Shown piece by piece: positions 1 through 5,338 of a DNA stretch of 5,569 nt. The position numbers and the translations under genes were made by a program. This DNA is from Puniceicoccales bacterium (lineage in GTDB: Bacteria > Verrucomicrobiota > Verrucomicrobiia > Opitutales > UBA953). The DNA is taken from positions 1-5,569 of the forward strand of contig JAITIB010000122.1 in assembly GCA_031279675.1 (NCBI GenBank). The letters run 5' to 3'. Each line of letters begins with the position of its first letter. Position 1 is the stretch's first letter. The notes under the pieces were generated by a model that saw only the letters and a list, made by a program, of their open reading frames with translations, ran no database searches and was not told where the DNA came from.

Positions 1-46
1 TGAAACCAAGGGCGTCGGCAGTGGCGTTGGGAACGAAGGCGGTCAT
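1..46 (-). CDS. 5' end of an unidentified gene, running off the left edge
   Basis: An ATG at 46-44 on the minus strand opens a frame that stays open to the window edge and reads MTAFVPNATADALGF. Most codons end in C (ACC, GCC, TTC, CCC, AAC, GAC), as expected for real coding sequence in a GC-rich genome. A promoter-like pair lies just upstream at 60-87. There is no Shine-Dalgarno sequence before the ATG. Fifteen residues are too few to name a family. The 207 bp between this start and the end of the GTPase-like gene contain only weak short inverted repeats (140-155 and 199-210), neither followed by a T-run, so no terminator is called. It could also be a chance open frame. Confidence 0.45.
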   Translation of the reverse strand, partial: MTAFVPNATADALGF

Positions 47-59
47 GGAAGTGTTTCGG

Positions 60-87
60 AAAATAGAATTCAGAAGGGAGAGCGCAA
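60..87 (-). promoter_or_regulatory. Possible sigma70-type promoter for the left-edge gene
   Basis: Reading the minus strand, TTGCGC (87-82) is followed after 16 bp by TATTTT (65-60), which resembles a -35/-10 pair. The -10-like box ends 13 bp before the ATG at 46, so a transcript would have a very short leader. This is pattern matching only; the stretch is AT-richer than its surroundings, which raises the chance of a random match. Confidence 0.3.
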
Positions 88-253
88 GCAGTTTTTTCAA
101 AAAAAGGATGCGGGGGTGCGATTGCGGGCTTGGCAGATTGCCGGAATTGACCGGCCTTGCCTGATCGGCGCCAACTGCTCGCCTGCGATTCGCCCGCTCG
201 TTCCTGAACGTGTGATCAAGATTTGCATACCCAAACGCCCGCCCGCCAACGCA

Positions 254-994
254 TCAATCCCGCAGGAACGCATTGATGTCCGGCAGCTGCAAGCGGCGCA
301 CACCGCTCGCAGTCCGCTCAAAATACGGATCAACGGCGCGCTTCAAATCAAACGGCTCGTCGGGCAAATTCTCCTCGTCGAACTCCATCTCATCCACCGC
401 GTCCAAATCATCAAAAATCATCGACAGCCGGCGCGCCTCCGGGAACAGCACCCGGGCCGCATTCTCCACCCGCCCCCGCCGGACCAACTCCAGCGCGCAC
501 GGATTGCACGCCTCCCGGTGCGCCCGCGCAAAAGCCCGCATCCACGCCTCCGAAACCCCCTCGCGCCGCGCCAGCAACGCCACGTCCGAAAAATGAAGGC
601 ACGCCTTGAACCACACCCCCAACTCCGGGCGCCCCGCCAGCAACGCACAATGCACCACCGTGAGCACCCGCGCCACCTGCCAGCCCAGGCGCGGCAACAA
701 CGCCCCCAGCACCTCCATCTGGTCCACAGGATTCGCCCGCCCATCCCCAAGGACAAACACCACTTCCGGCGCCGACTCCGGCTCGTCCAGAAAAACACGC
801 TCCCCGTCCACACCCCACACCCGCGCCTCCACGCCCGGCGGCAGCGCAGCTTCCCCCAAAGGGAAAACCTCCCCCCGCGCATGATAAACACGCACACCCC
901 GCGCGCCCCCATCAACCCCCTCCGCCACCAAGCCCGCCAGCACCTCGCGCCGCCCGGAACCCGCCGCGCCAAGAATTATGTAAACAGAAGTCAT
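254..994 (-). CDS. Degenerate CobW/G3E-like P-loop protein, function unknown
   Basis: A 246-residue cytoplasmic-looking protein without signal peptide or membrane segment. It opens with a beta strand and a P-loop-like stretch GAAGSGRRE (residues 9-17), where the invariant Lys and Ser/Thr of a Walker A motif are Arg15 and Arg16. GRANP (85-89) lines up with the GLADP-type motif of CobW/COG0523 GTPases, TVVH (112-115) with their TVVD, and FSDVALLARRE (135-145) with the strand ending in the N/TKxD guanine-specificity motif, here ARRE. NPCA (164-167) matches the NPxA that follows. So the CobW fold is recognisable but nucleotide-binding residues are replaced. The tail (195-213) is strongly acidic. 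The start at 994 is chosen because it sits directly before the P-loop strand; extending to 1138 would add a poly-Gly stretch overlapping aroC. It lies 38 bp after aroC on the same strand, so co-transcription is likely. The CobW relationship is my inference; GTP binding is doubtful. Confidence 0.8.
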   Translation of the reverse strand: MTSVYIILGAAGSGRREVLAGLVAEGVDGGARGVRVYHARGEVFPLGEAALPPGVEARVWGVDGERVFLDEPESAPEVVFVLGDGRANPVDQMEVLGALLPRLGWQVARVLTVVHCALLAGRPELGVWFKACLHFSDVALLARREGVSEAWMRAFARAHREACNPCALELVRRGRVENAARVLFPEARRLSMIFDDLDAVDEMEFDEENLPDEPFDLKRAVDPYFERTASGVRRLQLPDINAFLRD

Positions 995-1032
995 CGGAAA
1001 TCGGAAAAAAGCACATTCATCCAAGCGCACCC

Positions 1033-2124
1033 TCAGAACCCAAACGCATGATTCTGCCCCCAGTCCCTCAACCAATGGTCCAGCAACACCACCGCCGCCA
1101 CCGCCTCCACCACCGGCACGACACGCGGCACCACGCACGGATCATGCCGCCCGCGCGCCGCCACCACCACCTCCCTCCCGTGCGCATCCACCGTCCGCTG
1201 CGGCAACGCAATCGTCGCCACCGGCTTGAACGCCACACGGAAAAAAACCTCCTCCCCGTTGCTAATCCCCCCCTGCACCCCGCCCGAACGATTGGACACC
1301 GTGCGCACCCGCCCCTCCCGCATCTCAAACGCATCATTGTGCGCCGAACCCCTCAGGAGCGTCCCCGCAAAACCACTCCCGATCTCAAACCCCTTCGCCG
1401 CCGGCAACGACAGCACCGCCTTGCCCAAATCCGCCCCCAGCCGGTCAAAAACCGGCTCCCCCAACCCCGCCCGCAACCCGCGCACCCGGCACCGCACCAC
1501 CCCGCCCACCGAATCCCCGCAATCGCGCGCCTCCCGGATGCGCGCCACCATGCGCGCCGACGCCACCGCATCCGGACACCGCACCACCGAGGCCTCCACA
1601 CTCTCCCGCGAAGGAAACGCCTCCAACTCCCCCGCCACCACATCCTGAACACTCTCCACGTAGGCGCAAATCTCCACCCCCGCACCCAGCCTCAACACCC
1701 GCGCGGCCACCGCCCCCCCCGCGACACGCCCGAGCGTCTCCCGCGCCGACGCGCGCCCCCCCCCGTTCGGATCGCGGACACCAAACTTCTCCTGATAGGA
1801 AAAATCCGCGTGCGAAGGCCGGAACTTGTCCCGCAACTCCTCATACGCCCCCGGCCTCTGGTCCCCATTGCGCACCAGCATCGCAATCGGCGTCCCCAAC
1901 GTCCGCCCCCCGTAAACACCCGAAAGAAACTCCACCCTGTCCCCCTCCGCGCGCGGCGTCACCACATCACTCTGGCCCGGACGCCGCCTGTCCAGCTCCA
2001 CCTGCACATCCCCCTCCGACAACGGCATCCGCGGCGGACACCCATCAACAACCACACCCACCCCCGCGCCATGGCTCTCGCCAAAAGTCGTTATGCGAAA
2101 AAGCTCTCCAAAGGAATTGCCCAT
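1033..2124 (-). CDS. aroC: Chorismate synthase
   Basis: Converts 5-enolpyruvylshikimate-3-phosphate to chorismate, the last step of the shikimate pathway, using reduced FMN; cytoplasmic homotetramer in known members. The 363-residue protein is the usual family length and has the signatures in order: GNSFGELFRITTFGESHG (2-19, with His18), DRRRPGQS (45-52), FRPSHADFSY (101-110, with His105), GGGRASARET (121-130), GSGFAG followed by GSAHND, NRSGGVQGGISNGEE, and RHDPCVVPR near the C-terminus. Both conserved His residues are present, so it should be active. ATG at 2124 matches the family N-terminus. An in-frame GTG at 2139 has a better ribosome site and would add five residues. The frame is open much further upstream, to 2484, but only through a repeat array. 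The codons are G-ending, mirroring the C-rich plus strand. It is divergent from the GH3-like gene and probably leads the short operon with the GTPase-like gene. Confidence 0.97.
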   Translation of the reverse strand: MGNSFGELFRITTFGESHGAGVGVVVDGCPPRMPLSEGDVQVELDRRRPGQSDVVTPRAEGDRVEFLSGVYGGRTLGTPIAMLVRNGDQRPGAYEELRDKFRPSHADFSYQEKFGVRDPNGGGRASARETLGRVAGGAVAARVLRLGAGVEICAYVESVQDVVAGELEAFPSRESVEASVVRCPDAVASARMVARIREARDCGDSVGGVVRCRVRGLRAGLGEPVFDRLGADLGKAVLSLPAAKGFEIGSGFAGTLLRGSAHNDAFEMREGRVRTVSNRSGGVQGGISNGEEVFFRVAFKPVATIALPQRTVDAHGREVVVAARGRHDPCVVPRVVPVVEAVAAVVLLDHWLRDWGQNHAFGF

Positions 2125-2136
2125 GCCCCACGCACT

Positions 2137-2154
2137 CACAAAAAACCGCCCCCT
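2137..2154 (-). promoter_or_regulatory. Ribosome-binding site and alternative GTG start of aroC
   Basis: On the minus strand AGGGGG (2154-2149) precedes a T-run and a GTG at 2139-2137 that is in frame with aroC (V-S-A-W-G before the called Met). The called ATG at 2124 has only GGGG one base upstream, which is too close to work as a Shine-Dalgarno. Either start gives an intact enzyme. This is the only gene start in the window with a purine-rich site at workable spacing. Confidence 0.4.
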
Positions 2155-2204
2155 GCAAACAAAGAACTCACCCACCACCACACTTGCCCGATGAGAAATC
2201 TCCC

Positions 2205-2217
2205 GCGGCTTCGCCGC
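2205..2217. repeat. Small hairpin GCGGC-TTC-GCCGC upstream of aroC
   Basis: A perfect 5-bp stem with a 3-nt loop, about 66 bp upstream of the GTG candidate start of aroC. On the aroC strand no T-run follows it, so it is not a terminator. It shares the TTC-loop design with the hairpin at 2504-2516 (CCGCC-TTC-GGCGG), which suggests a recurring small element or simple GC-rich coincidence. Confidence 0.4.
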
Positions 2218-2263
2218 AAAAACCCATGTGACCCCAACCCCTCCCCCAGCCCACCCGAACACC

Positions 2264-2389
2264 ATTTCGGGAACCCCCGGAAAACAATCGGGGACTCCCG
2301 GAAGCAATTCGGGGATTCCCGGAAAGAATTCGGGGGTTCCCGGAAACATTCCGGGGGCTCCCGGAAGGAATTCGGGGACTCCCGGAACG
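2264..2389. repeat. Six-copy 21-bp tandem array of palindromic units
   Basis: The CCCGG core recurs at exactly 21-bp steps: 2276, 2297, 2318, 2339, 2360 and 2381. Each unit contains an inverted repeat; the best copy (2349-2366) is TTCCGGGGGCTCCCGGAA, with arms TTCCGGG/CCCGGAA around 4 bp. Bases between the arms vary (AC, AT, GT, GC) while the arms are kept, which is what folding or protein-binding constraint would produce. Because 21 is a multiple of three the array is open in all frames and yields collagen-like strings (G-[TIVA]-P-G on plus, P-G-[VTI]-P-E on minus). It lies between the divergent aroC and GH3-like genes, starting about 140 bp from the aroC start, so it may sit in the aroC leader. 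I do not recognise the family. Confidence 0.85.
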
Positions 2390-2392
2390 TTC

Positions 2393-2427
2393 TGGGGAGT
2401 CTCCCAGCCGTTCTGGGAGACTCCCCA
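2393..2427. repeat. Perfect 15-bp-stem hairpin ending the tandem array
   Basis: TGGGGAGTCTCCCAG (2393-2407) and CTGGGAGACTCCCCA (2413-2427) are exact reverse complements around a 5-nt loop. The arms look like two further diverged units of the neighbouring 21-bp array (spacing 22 and about 20 bp) that have become complementary to each other. There is no T-run on either side in either direction (AAAA follows on plus, preceded by CGTTC), so it is not a classical intrinsic terminator, though a structure this strong could pause transcription or protect RNA. Confidence 0.85.
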
Positions 2428-2443
2428 AAATCTCATCAAGAAC

Positions 2444-2516
2444 CCCGGAAACGTCTCCGGGAGGTGCGTTACCGCACGGGACAATGTCGCGCTGCGCGCG
2501 ATTCCGCCTTCGGCGG
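2444..2516. repeat. Cluster of three small hairpins
   Basis: Three perfect short inverted repeats lie back to back: CCCGGA/TCCGGG (2444-2449 and 2456-2461, 6-bp arms), GTGCG-TTAC-CGCAC (2464-2477), and CCGCC-TTC-GGCGG (2504-2516). A further pair, CGCAC (2524-2528) and GTGCG (2540-2544), follows. Individually each could be chance in GC-rich DNA; the density, continuous with the arrays on both sides, is what is notable. No gene is supported here. Confidence 0.5.
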
Positions 2517-2538
2517 CAAGTTCCGCACGCTACAATAA

Positions 2539-2546
2539 AGTGCGCC
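2539..2546 (+). repeat. Left copy of 8-bp direct repeat flanking the element
   Basis: AGTGCGCC occurs here and at 2735-2742, 5 bp outside the left terminal repeat and 7 bp outside the right one. A target-site duplication would normally abut the ends, so this is only a candidate; AGTGCG also occurs inside the terminal repeats, so the similarity may reflect the repeat family. Confidence 0.4.
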
Positions 2547-2551
2547 CAGTT

Positions 2552-2578
2552 TGGAGTGCGGGACTTTAGTCCCGCTTT
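2552..2578 (+). repeat. Left terminal inverted repeat of the palindromic element
   Basis: A 27-bp arm starting TGGAGTGC and ending CCGCTTT, containing the palindrome with 8-bp arms GCGGGACT/AGTCCCGC around TT. It is identical in reverse complement to 2701-2727. Complementarity stops on the outer side at 2551/2728 and on the inner side at 2579/2700. Confidence 0.9.
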
Positions 2579-2676
2579 CGCGAAGGCGATTGTTCCGGTT
2601 CGCTTCGCGTCCGGTCTTGTCGCTTCGCTCGGAAATCGCCGTCTGTCCATCCGGGGCATTATTCCAATCCAAGGAC

Positions 2677-2696
2677 GCGGGGAATAAATTCCCCGC
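2677..2696. repeat. Internal palindrome of the same design as the terminal repeats
   Basis: GCGGGGAATAAATTCCCCGC has perfect 9-bp arms around a central AA. It starts with GCGGG and ends with CCCGC like the terminal palindromes but with a different core, and it lies 7 bp from the one at 2704-2721. The pair looks like a two-hairpin module. Confidence 0.85.
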
Positions 2697-2700
2697 TCCC

Positions 2701-2727
2701 AAAGCGGGACTAAAGTCCCGCACTCCA
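2701..2727 (-). repeat. Right terminal inverted repeat of the palindromic element
   Basis: A 27-bp arm starting AAAGCGGG and ending GCACTCCA, the exact reverse complement of 2552-2578, with an internal palindrome of 8-bp arms around AA. It ends 92 bp before the GH3-like start codon, so any promoter of that gene must lie between this arm and 2820, or within the element. Confidence 0.9.
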
Positions 2728-2734
2728 TAGGAAC

Positions 2735-2742
2735 AGTGCGCC
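2735..2742 (+). repeat. Right copy of 8-bp direct repeat flanking the element
   Basis: AGTGCGCC, identical to 2539-2546 and in the same orientation, 7 bp beyond the right terminal inverted repeat. It may mark a larger original element boundary or be coincidental. Confidence 0.4.
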
Positions 2743-2770
2743 TAACAGCGCGTAGGCCGCCCCATTGCAT

Positions 2771-2803
2771 AATCCGGTTTTAGGATTGCCTTTGCACAAC
2801 CGG
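2771..2803. promoter_or_regulatory. Possible operator-like inverted repeats before the GH3-like gene
   Basis: Two overlapping inverted repeats fall in the 92 bp between the palindromic element and the ATG at 2820: AATCC (2771) with GGATT (ending 2787), and CCGGTT (2774-2779) with AACCGG (2798-2803). CATAAT at 2768-2773 could act as a -10 box but has no convincing -35 partner. The arms are short, so this is a weak call; the reason for listing it is its position where a regulator of this gene would bind. Confidence 0.25.
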
Positions 2804-2819
2804 CCTTTCCCCTGCCCGC

Positions 2820-5183
2820 ATGGATTTTACGCGTCGCCTCCTCGCACTCGCACTGGTGTTGCTGCCCGCAATGGCCGCAACGGCAGCCCCCCCCGACGCC
2901 ACCGCCCGTCATCTCGACGCCACCCTGCCCGTGGAAACCCGCGTCCACAGCCTGCTCTCGCGCATGACACTGGAGGAAAAATGCGAACAATTGCGCGCGG
3001 ACTCCCTCGCACGCCTTCAAGTCTTCGACGGCACCGTCTCGCCCGAGTCCCTCGAACGCGTGTTCAAGGACAGGATGCCCGGCGTCATCCTCATGGATCC
3101 CGGCGCCGACATCCGCACCAACACCATCAAGGCGCGCGACCTGACCGCCCACGTGCGCGAAAAATCCCGCCTCGGCATCCCCCCCCTCCTCCTCACCACG
3201 GGCGCGCGCGGCATCGTCGCCCAAGGCGCCACACTCTTCCCCTCCACCCTCGCCCTCGGCGCCACCTGGGACCCCGCGCTCGTGCGCGAAATGGCCGCGC
3301 GCCTCGCCAGCGAGGCCAGCGCCACCGGCGCCACCCAGCTCCTCGGCCCCTCGTTCGCCCTCGGGCGCGATCCACGCTTCGGCGGCATCGAACACTGCTT
3401 CGGCGAATGCCCCGCGCACACCGCCGAGCTCGGCCTCGCCTTTCTCGAAGGCCTCCAAGGTCGCAACGCCGCCACCGGCCTCGCCCCCAACAAAGTCTTC
3501 GGCACCGCGCTGCACTTCACCGCATGGGCAACGCCCGACGGCGGCCTTTACGGCGCCCCCGTCTCACTCAGCACGCACACCCTGCGCTCGCTCCACCTCC
3601 CCCCCTTTGACGAGGCCGTGCGCAAGGGCCAGGTCCAGGCGGTGATGCCCGTCCTCAGCGCCGTGAACTCCGTCCCGGGACACGCCAACGCGTGGCTGCT
3701 CGACACCGTGCTGCGCCAGGAATGGCAGTTCGCCGGATACGTCCTCGGCGCCCCGGGTGGCGTCGCCATGAACCACACGATCTTCGCCGTCGCCGAAGAC
3801 AGGCGCGCCGCCGCCATCCAGGCGCTCACCGCCGGCGTGGACCTTGACCTCCCCTCCCCTTCCGGGGACACCTACGCGGAGCTCCCCCAACTCGTCCACC
3901 GCGGCATCATTCCCGGTGACGACATTGACAAGGCCGCCGCCCGCATCCTGCGCCTGAAATTTCTCGCCGGCCTCTTCGACTCGCGCCGCATCATGGACCC
4001 ATCCCTCTTGCCCACACGCATCCGCACCGCGGACACCCGCGCCCTCGTGCGCCGCCTCGCAACCGAGTCCCTCGTCCTCCTGAAAAACACCGACAACTTC
4101 CTCCCCCTCGACACGGAACGCATCAAGACCCTCGCCGTCATCGGCCCCAACGCCGACCGCTCCCAGTTCGGCGACGCCACCTGGAGCAACAACGACGACG
4201 ACGGCATCACCGTGCTGCGCGGCCTGCGCAACCTCCTTGGCAGCAAAATCCGCATCACCCACACGCAAGGCTGCGCCCTCTCCGGCAACTCGCGCGCCGG
4301 GTTCGAGGAAGCCATCGCAGTCGCCAAGGGAAGCGACGCCGTCCTCCTCGTCCTCGGCGACGAAAGTCCCCCGCCCCCCACCGCGCGCCCCGACGCCACC
4401 ACGCCACGCACCCCCACCTCCGGAGAAGGTTACGACGTGTCCAACCCCATCCTCCCCGGCATCCAGGAAGAGCTCGCCCGCGCCATCATCGCCACCGGAC
4501 GCCCCACCATCGTCCTCTTCCTCCACGGACGCCCCTTCAGCACCCCGTGGATCAAGGACAACGCCACCGCCATCCTCAGCCTCTTCTACGCCGGCGAAGA
4601 GCAGGGCCACGCCGTGGCCGACATCCTCTTCGGCAATGCCGACCCCGGCGGACGCCTCCCCGTCTCCATCGCCCGCAACGCCGGCACCATCCCCACCACC
4701 TACGACTACAAACCCGGCGCCCGGGGCATTTTCCACCGCCCCGGCACCCCGGCACGCGCGGGACGCGACTACGTGTTCAATTCCGCGGCCCCCCTCTGGC
4801 CCTTCGGACACGGCCTCAGCTACACCCGCTTCCAATACAGCGACATGGTCGTCGAAACACCCTCAATCACCTCGGACGGCATCGTGCGCGTACGCTTCAC
4901 GGTGACAAACATCGGCAACCGCGACGGCACCGACGTGGCGCAAATCTACTTCCACAAAACAGCCAGCTCCGTCACCGTGCCCGCACTGCGCCTGGCACGG
5001 TTCAGAAAAATCCGCCTCAAGGCAGGCGAAAGCACACGCGTGCTCATGGCATTTGACGCCACCACAATGTCCGAGTGGGACCGGCTCGTGCGCCGCCGCG
5101 TCGTCGAGCCCGGCGAATACGAAATCTTTGTCGGCACAAGCGCCGAGGACATCCTCCTGCGCAGCCAAGTTTGGGTGCGTTAA
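2820..5183 (+). CDS. Exported GH3-family protein lacking the catalytic nucleophile
   Basis: GH3 enzymes are retaining beta-glucosidases/xylosidases. This 787-residue protein has the complete layout: Sec signal peptide (1-22, basic MDFTRR then a hydrophobic run, cleavage likely after ATA at 20-22), GH3 N-domain (about 40-340), C-domain (about 415-635) and fibronectin-III-like domain (about 660-787, with PFGHGLSYTRF and VEPGEYEIFVG). Many scaffold motifs survive: GATLFPSTLALGATWDP (136-152), RDPRF (183-187), VPGHAN (285-290), SGEGYD (534-539, where family members carry the acid/base Glu), DPGGRLPVS (608-616). Active-site positions do not. Family GFVVSDWGA is GYVLGAPGG (306-314), so nucleophile Asp is Ala311; family KHF is LHF (231-233); the Asp/Glu before the HG motif is Thr127; the VMxxY Tyr is Leu279. 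The frame is intact and C-ending codons are kept, so it is not an ordinary decaying pseudogene. I infer a non-hydrolytic or differently acting periplasmic/secreted protein. No Shine-Dalgarno precedes the start. Confidence 0.95.
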   Translation: MDFTRRLLALALVLLPAMAATAAPPDATARHLDATLPVETRVHSLLSRMTLEEKCEQLRADSLARLQVFDGTVSPESLERVFKDRMPGVILMDPGADIRTNTIKARDLTAHVREKSRLGIPPLLLTTGARGIVAQGATLFPSTLALGATWDPALVREMAARLASEASATGATQLLGPSFALGRDPRFGGIEHCFGECPAHTAELGLAFLEGLQGRNAATGLAPNKVFGTALHFTAWATPDGGLYGAPVSLSTHTLRSLHLPPFDEAVRKGQVQAVMPVLSAVNSVPGHANAWLLDTVLRQEWQFAGYVLGAPGGVAMNHTIFAVAEDRRAAAIQALTAGVDLDLPSPSGDTYAELPQLVHRGIIPGDDIDKAAARILRLKFLAGLFDSRRIMDPSLLPTRIRTADTRALVRRLATESLVLLKNTDNFLPLDTERIKTLAVIGPNADRSQFGDATWSNNDDDGITVLRGLRNLLGSKIRITHTQGCALSGNSRAGFEEAIAVAKGSDAVLLVLGDESPPPPTARPDATTPRTPTSGEGYDVSNPILPGIQEELARAIIATGRPTIVLFLHGRPFSTPWIKDNATAILSLFYAGEEQGHAVADILFGNADPGGRLPVSIARNAGTIPTTYDYKPGARGIFHRPGTPARAGRDYVFNSAAPLWPFGHGLSYTRFQYSDMVVETPSITSDGIVRVRFTVTNIGNRDGTDVAQIYFHKTASSVTVPALRLARFRKIRLKAGESTRVLMAFDATTMSEWDRLVRRRVVEPGEYEIFVGTSAEDILLRSQVWVR

Positions 5184-5211
5184 AAAAAACCATCCCCAAA
5201 AAAACCTCCCC
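5182..5211 (+). repeat. Near-identical A-rich/C-rich tandem pair after the GH3-like gene
   Basis: Eight A's then CCATCCCC (5182-5197) is followed at once by seven A's then CCTCCCC (5198-5211). It looks like a small duplication. There is no GC hairpin followed by T's on the plus strand here, so no intrinsic terminator is called for the GH3-like gene. The rest of the 155-bp gap before gltB shows only a promoter-like pair. Confidence 0.5.
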
Positions 5212-5297
5212 GCGTTGTTCATCAAACTTTGCGCTCCCGCCGCCTCCACATGGTGCAACCTCTCTATGGGTGTCTCCGTCGCCGCCTCGCTTTTCAC

Positions 5298-5325
5298 TTG
5301 AATGCGCTCGGACGAATCCTACAAA
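5298..5325 (+). promoter_or_regulatory. Possible sigma70-type promoter for gltB
   Basis: TTGAAT (5298-5303), a 16-bp spacer, then TACAAA (5320-5325), 13 bp before the ATG at 5339. The same 16-bp and 13-bp spacings are seen for the left-edge gene, which would give very short or absent leaders in both. Motif match only; if the true gltB start is further downstream, the leader would be longer. Confidence 0.35.
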
Positions 5326-5338
5326 GCCGCCCCCGCCA

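Larger units (their letters stand above)
2552..2727. mobile_element. MITE- or BIME-like palindromic element, 176 bp, no coding capacity
   Basis: The ends, 2552-2578 and 2701-2727, are perfect 27-bp inverted copies. Each arm holds its own palindrome: GCGGGACTTTAGTCCCGC at 2558-2575 and GCGGGACTAAAGTCCCGC at 2704-2721. A third palindrome of the same design, GCGGGGAATAAATTCCCCGC, lies at 2677-2696, and GGCGATT/AATCGCC (2585-2591 and 2634-2640) bracket the left interior. Families of such nested palindromes are known as REP/BIME elements mobilised in trans by RAYT-type transposases, or as MITEs mobilised by a related IS. No transposase is encoded here. Short frames across it give RDFSPA-type peptides on both strands, an expected artefact of the palindrome. 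Assignment to a specific family would need genome-wide copies. Confidence 0.75.

Noticed and set aside
140..155. Terminator after the GTPase-like gene (GCCGG/CCGGC hairpin)
   Set aside because: Only a 5-bp stem, no adjacent T-run on the minus strand; the T-run near 104-98 is not next to a GC-rich hairpin.
116..1051. 311-codon plus-strand open frame
   Set aside because: Arg/Pro/His/Gln-rich composition typical of the opposite strand of a GC-rich gene; the minus-strand protein at 254-994 has coherent P-loop-like features.
994..1138. N-terminal extension of the GTPase-like gene to an upstream ATG
   Set aside because: Would overlap aroC by about 100 bp and add a run of nine glycines; the Met at 994 directly precedes the first beta strand of the P-loop.
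2264..2389. CRISPR array
   Set aside because: Units are directly tandem at 21 bp with no unique spacers, and there are no cas genes.
2393..2427. Intrinsic terminator
   Set aside because: Stem is strong but there is no T-run after it in either direction.
1048..2538. 496-codon plus-strand open frame
   Set aside because: Antisense shadow of aroC, dominated by Arg, His and Pro; the minus strand encodes an unmistakable chorismate synthase.
2228..2569. Collagen-like Gly-X-Pro-Gly protein on the plus strand
   Set aside because: Product of the 21-bp palindromic array, which is open in several frames on both strands; no signal peptide, ribosome site or non-repeat domain supports it.
2484..2723. Short open frames on both strands (RDFSPA-type peptides)
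   Set aside because: They run across the inverted-repeat element and are explained by its palindromes.
2552..2727. Complete insertion sequence
   Set aside because: Only about 120 bp lie between the inverted repeats and no transposase is encoded.
3564..4835. 423-codon minus-strand open frame rich in Gly, Glu, Asp and Ala
   Set aside because: Antisense shadow of the GH3-like gene; low-complexity composition from C-ending codons of the real gene read in reverse.
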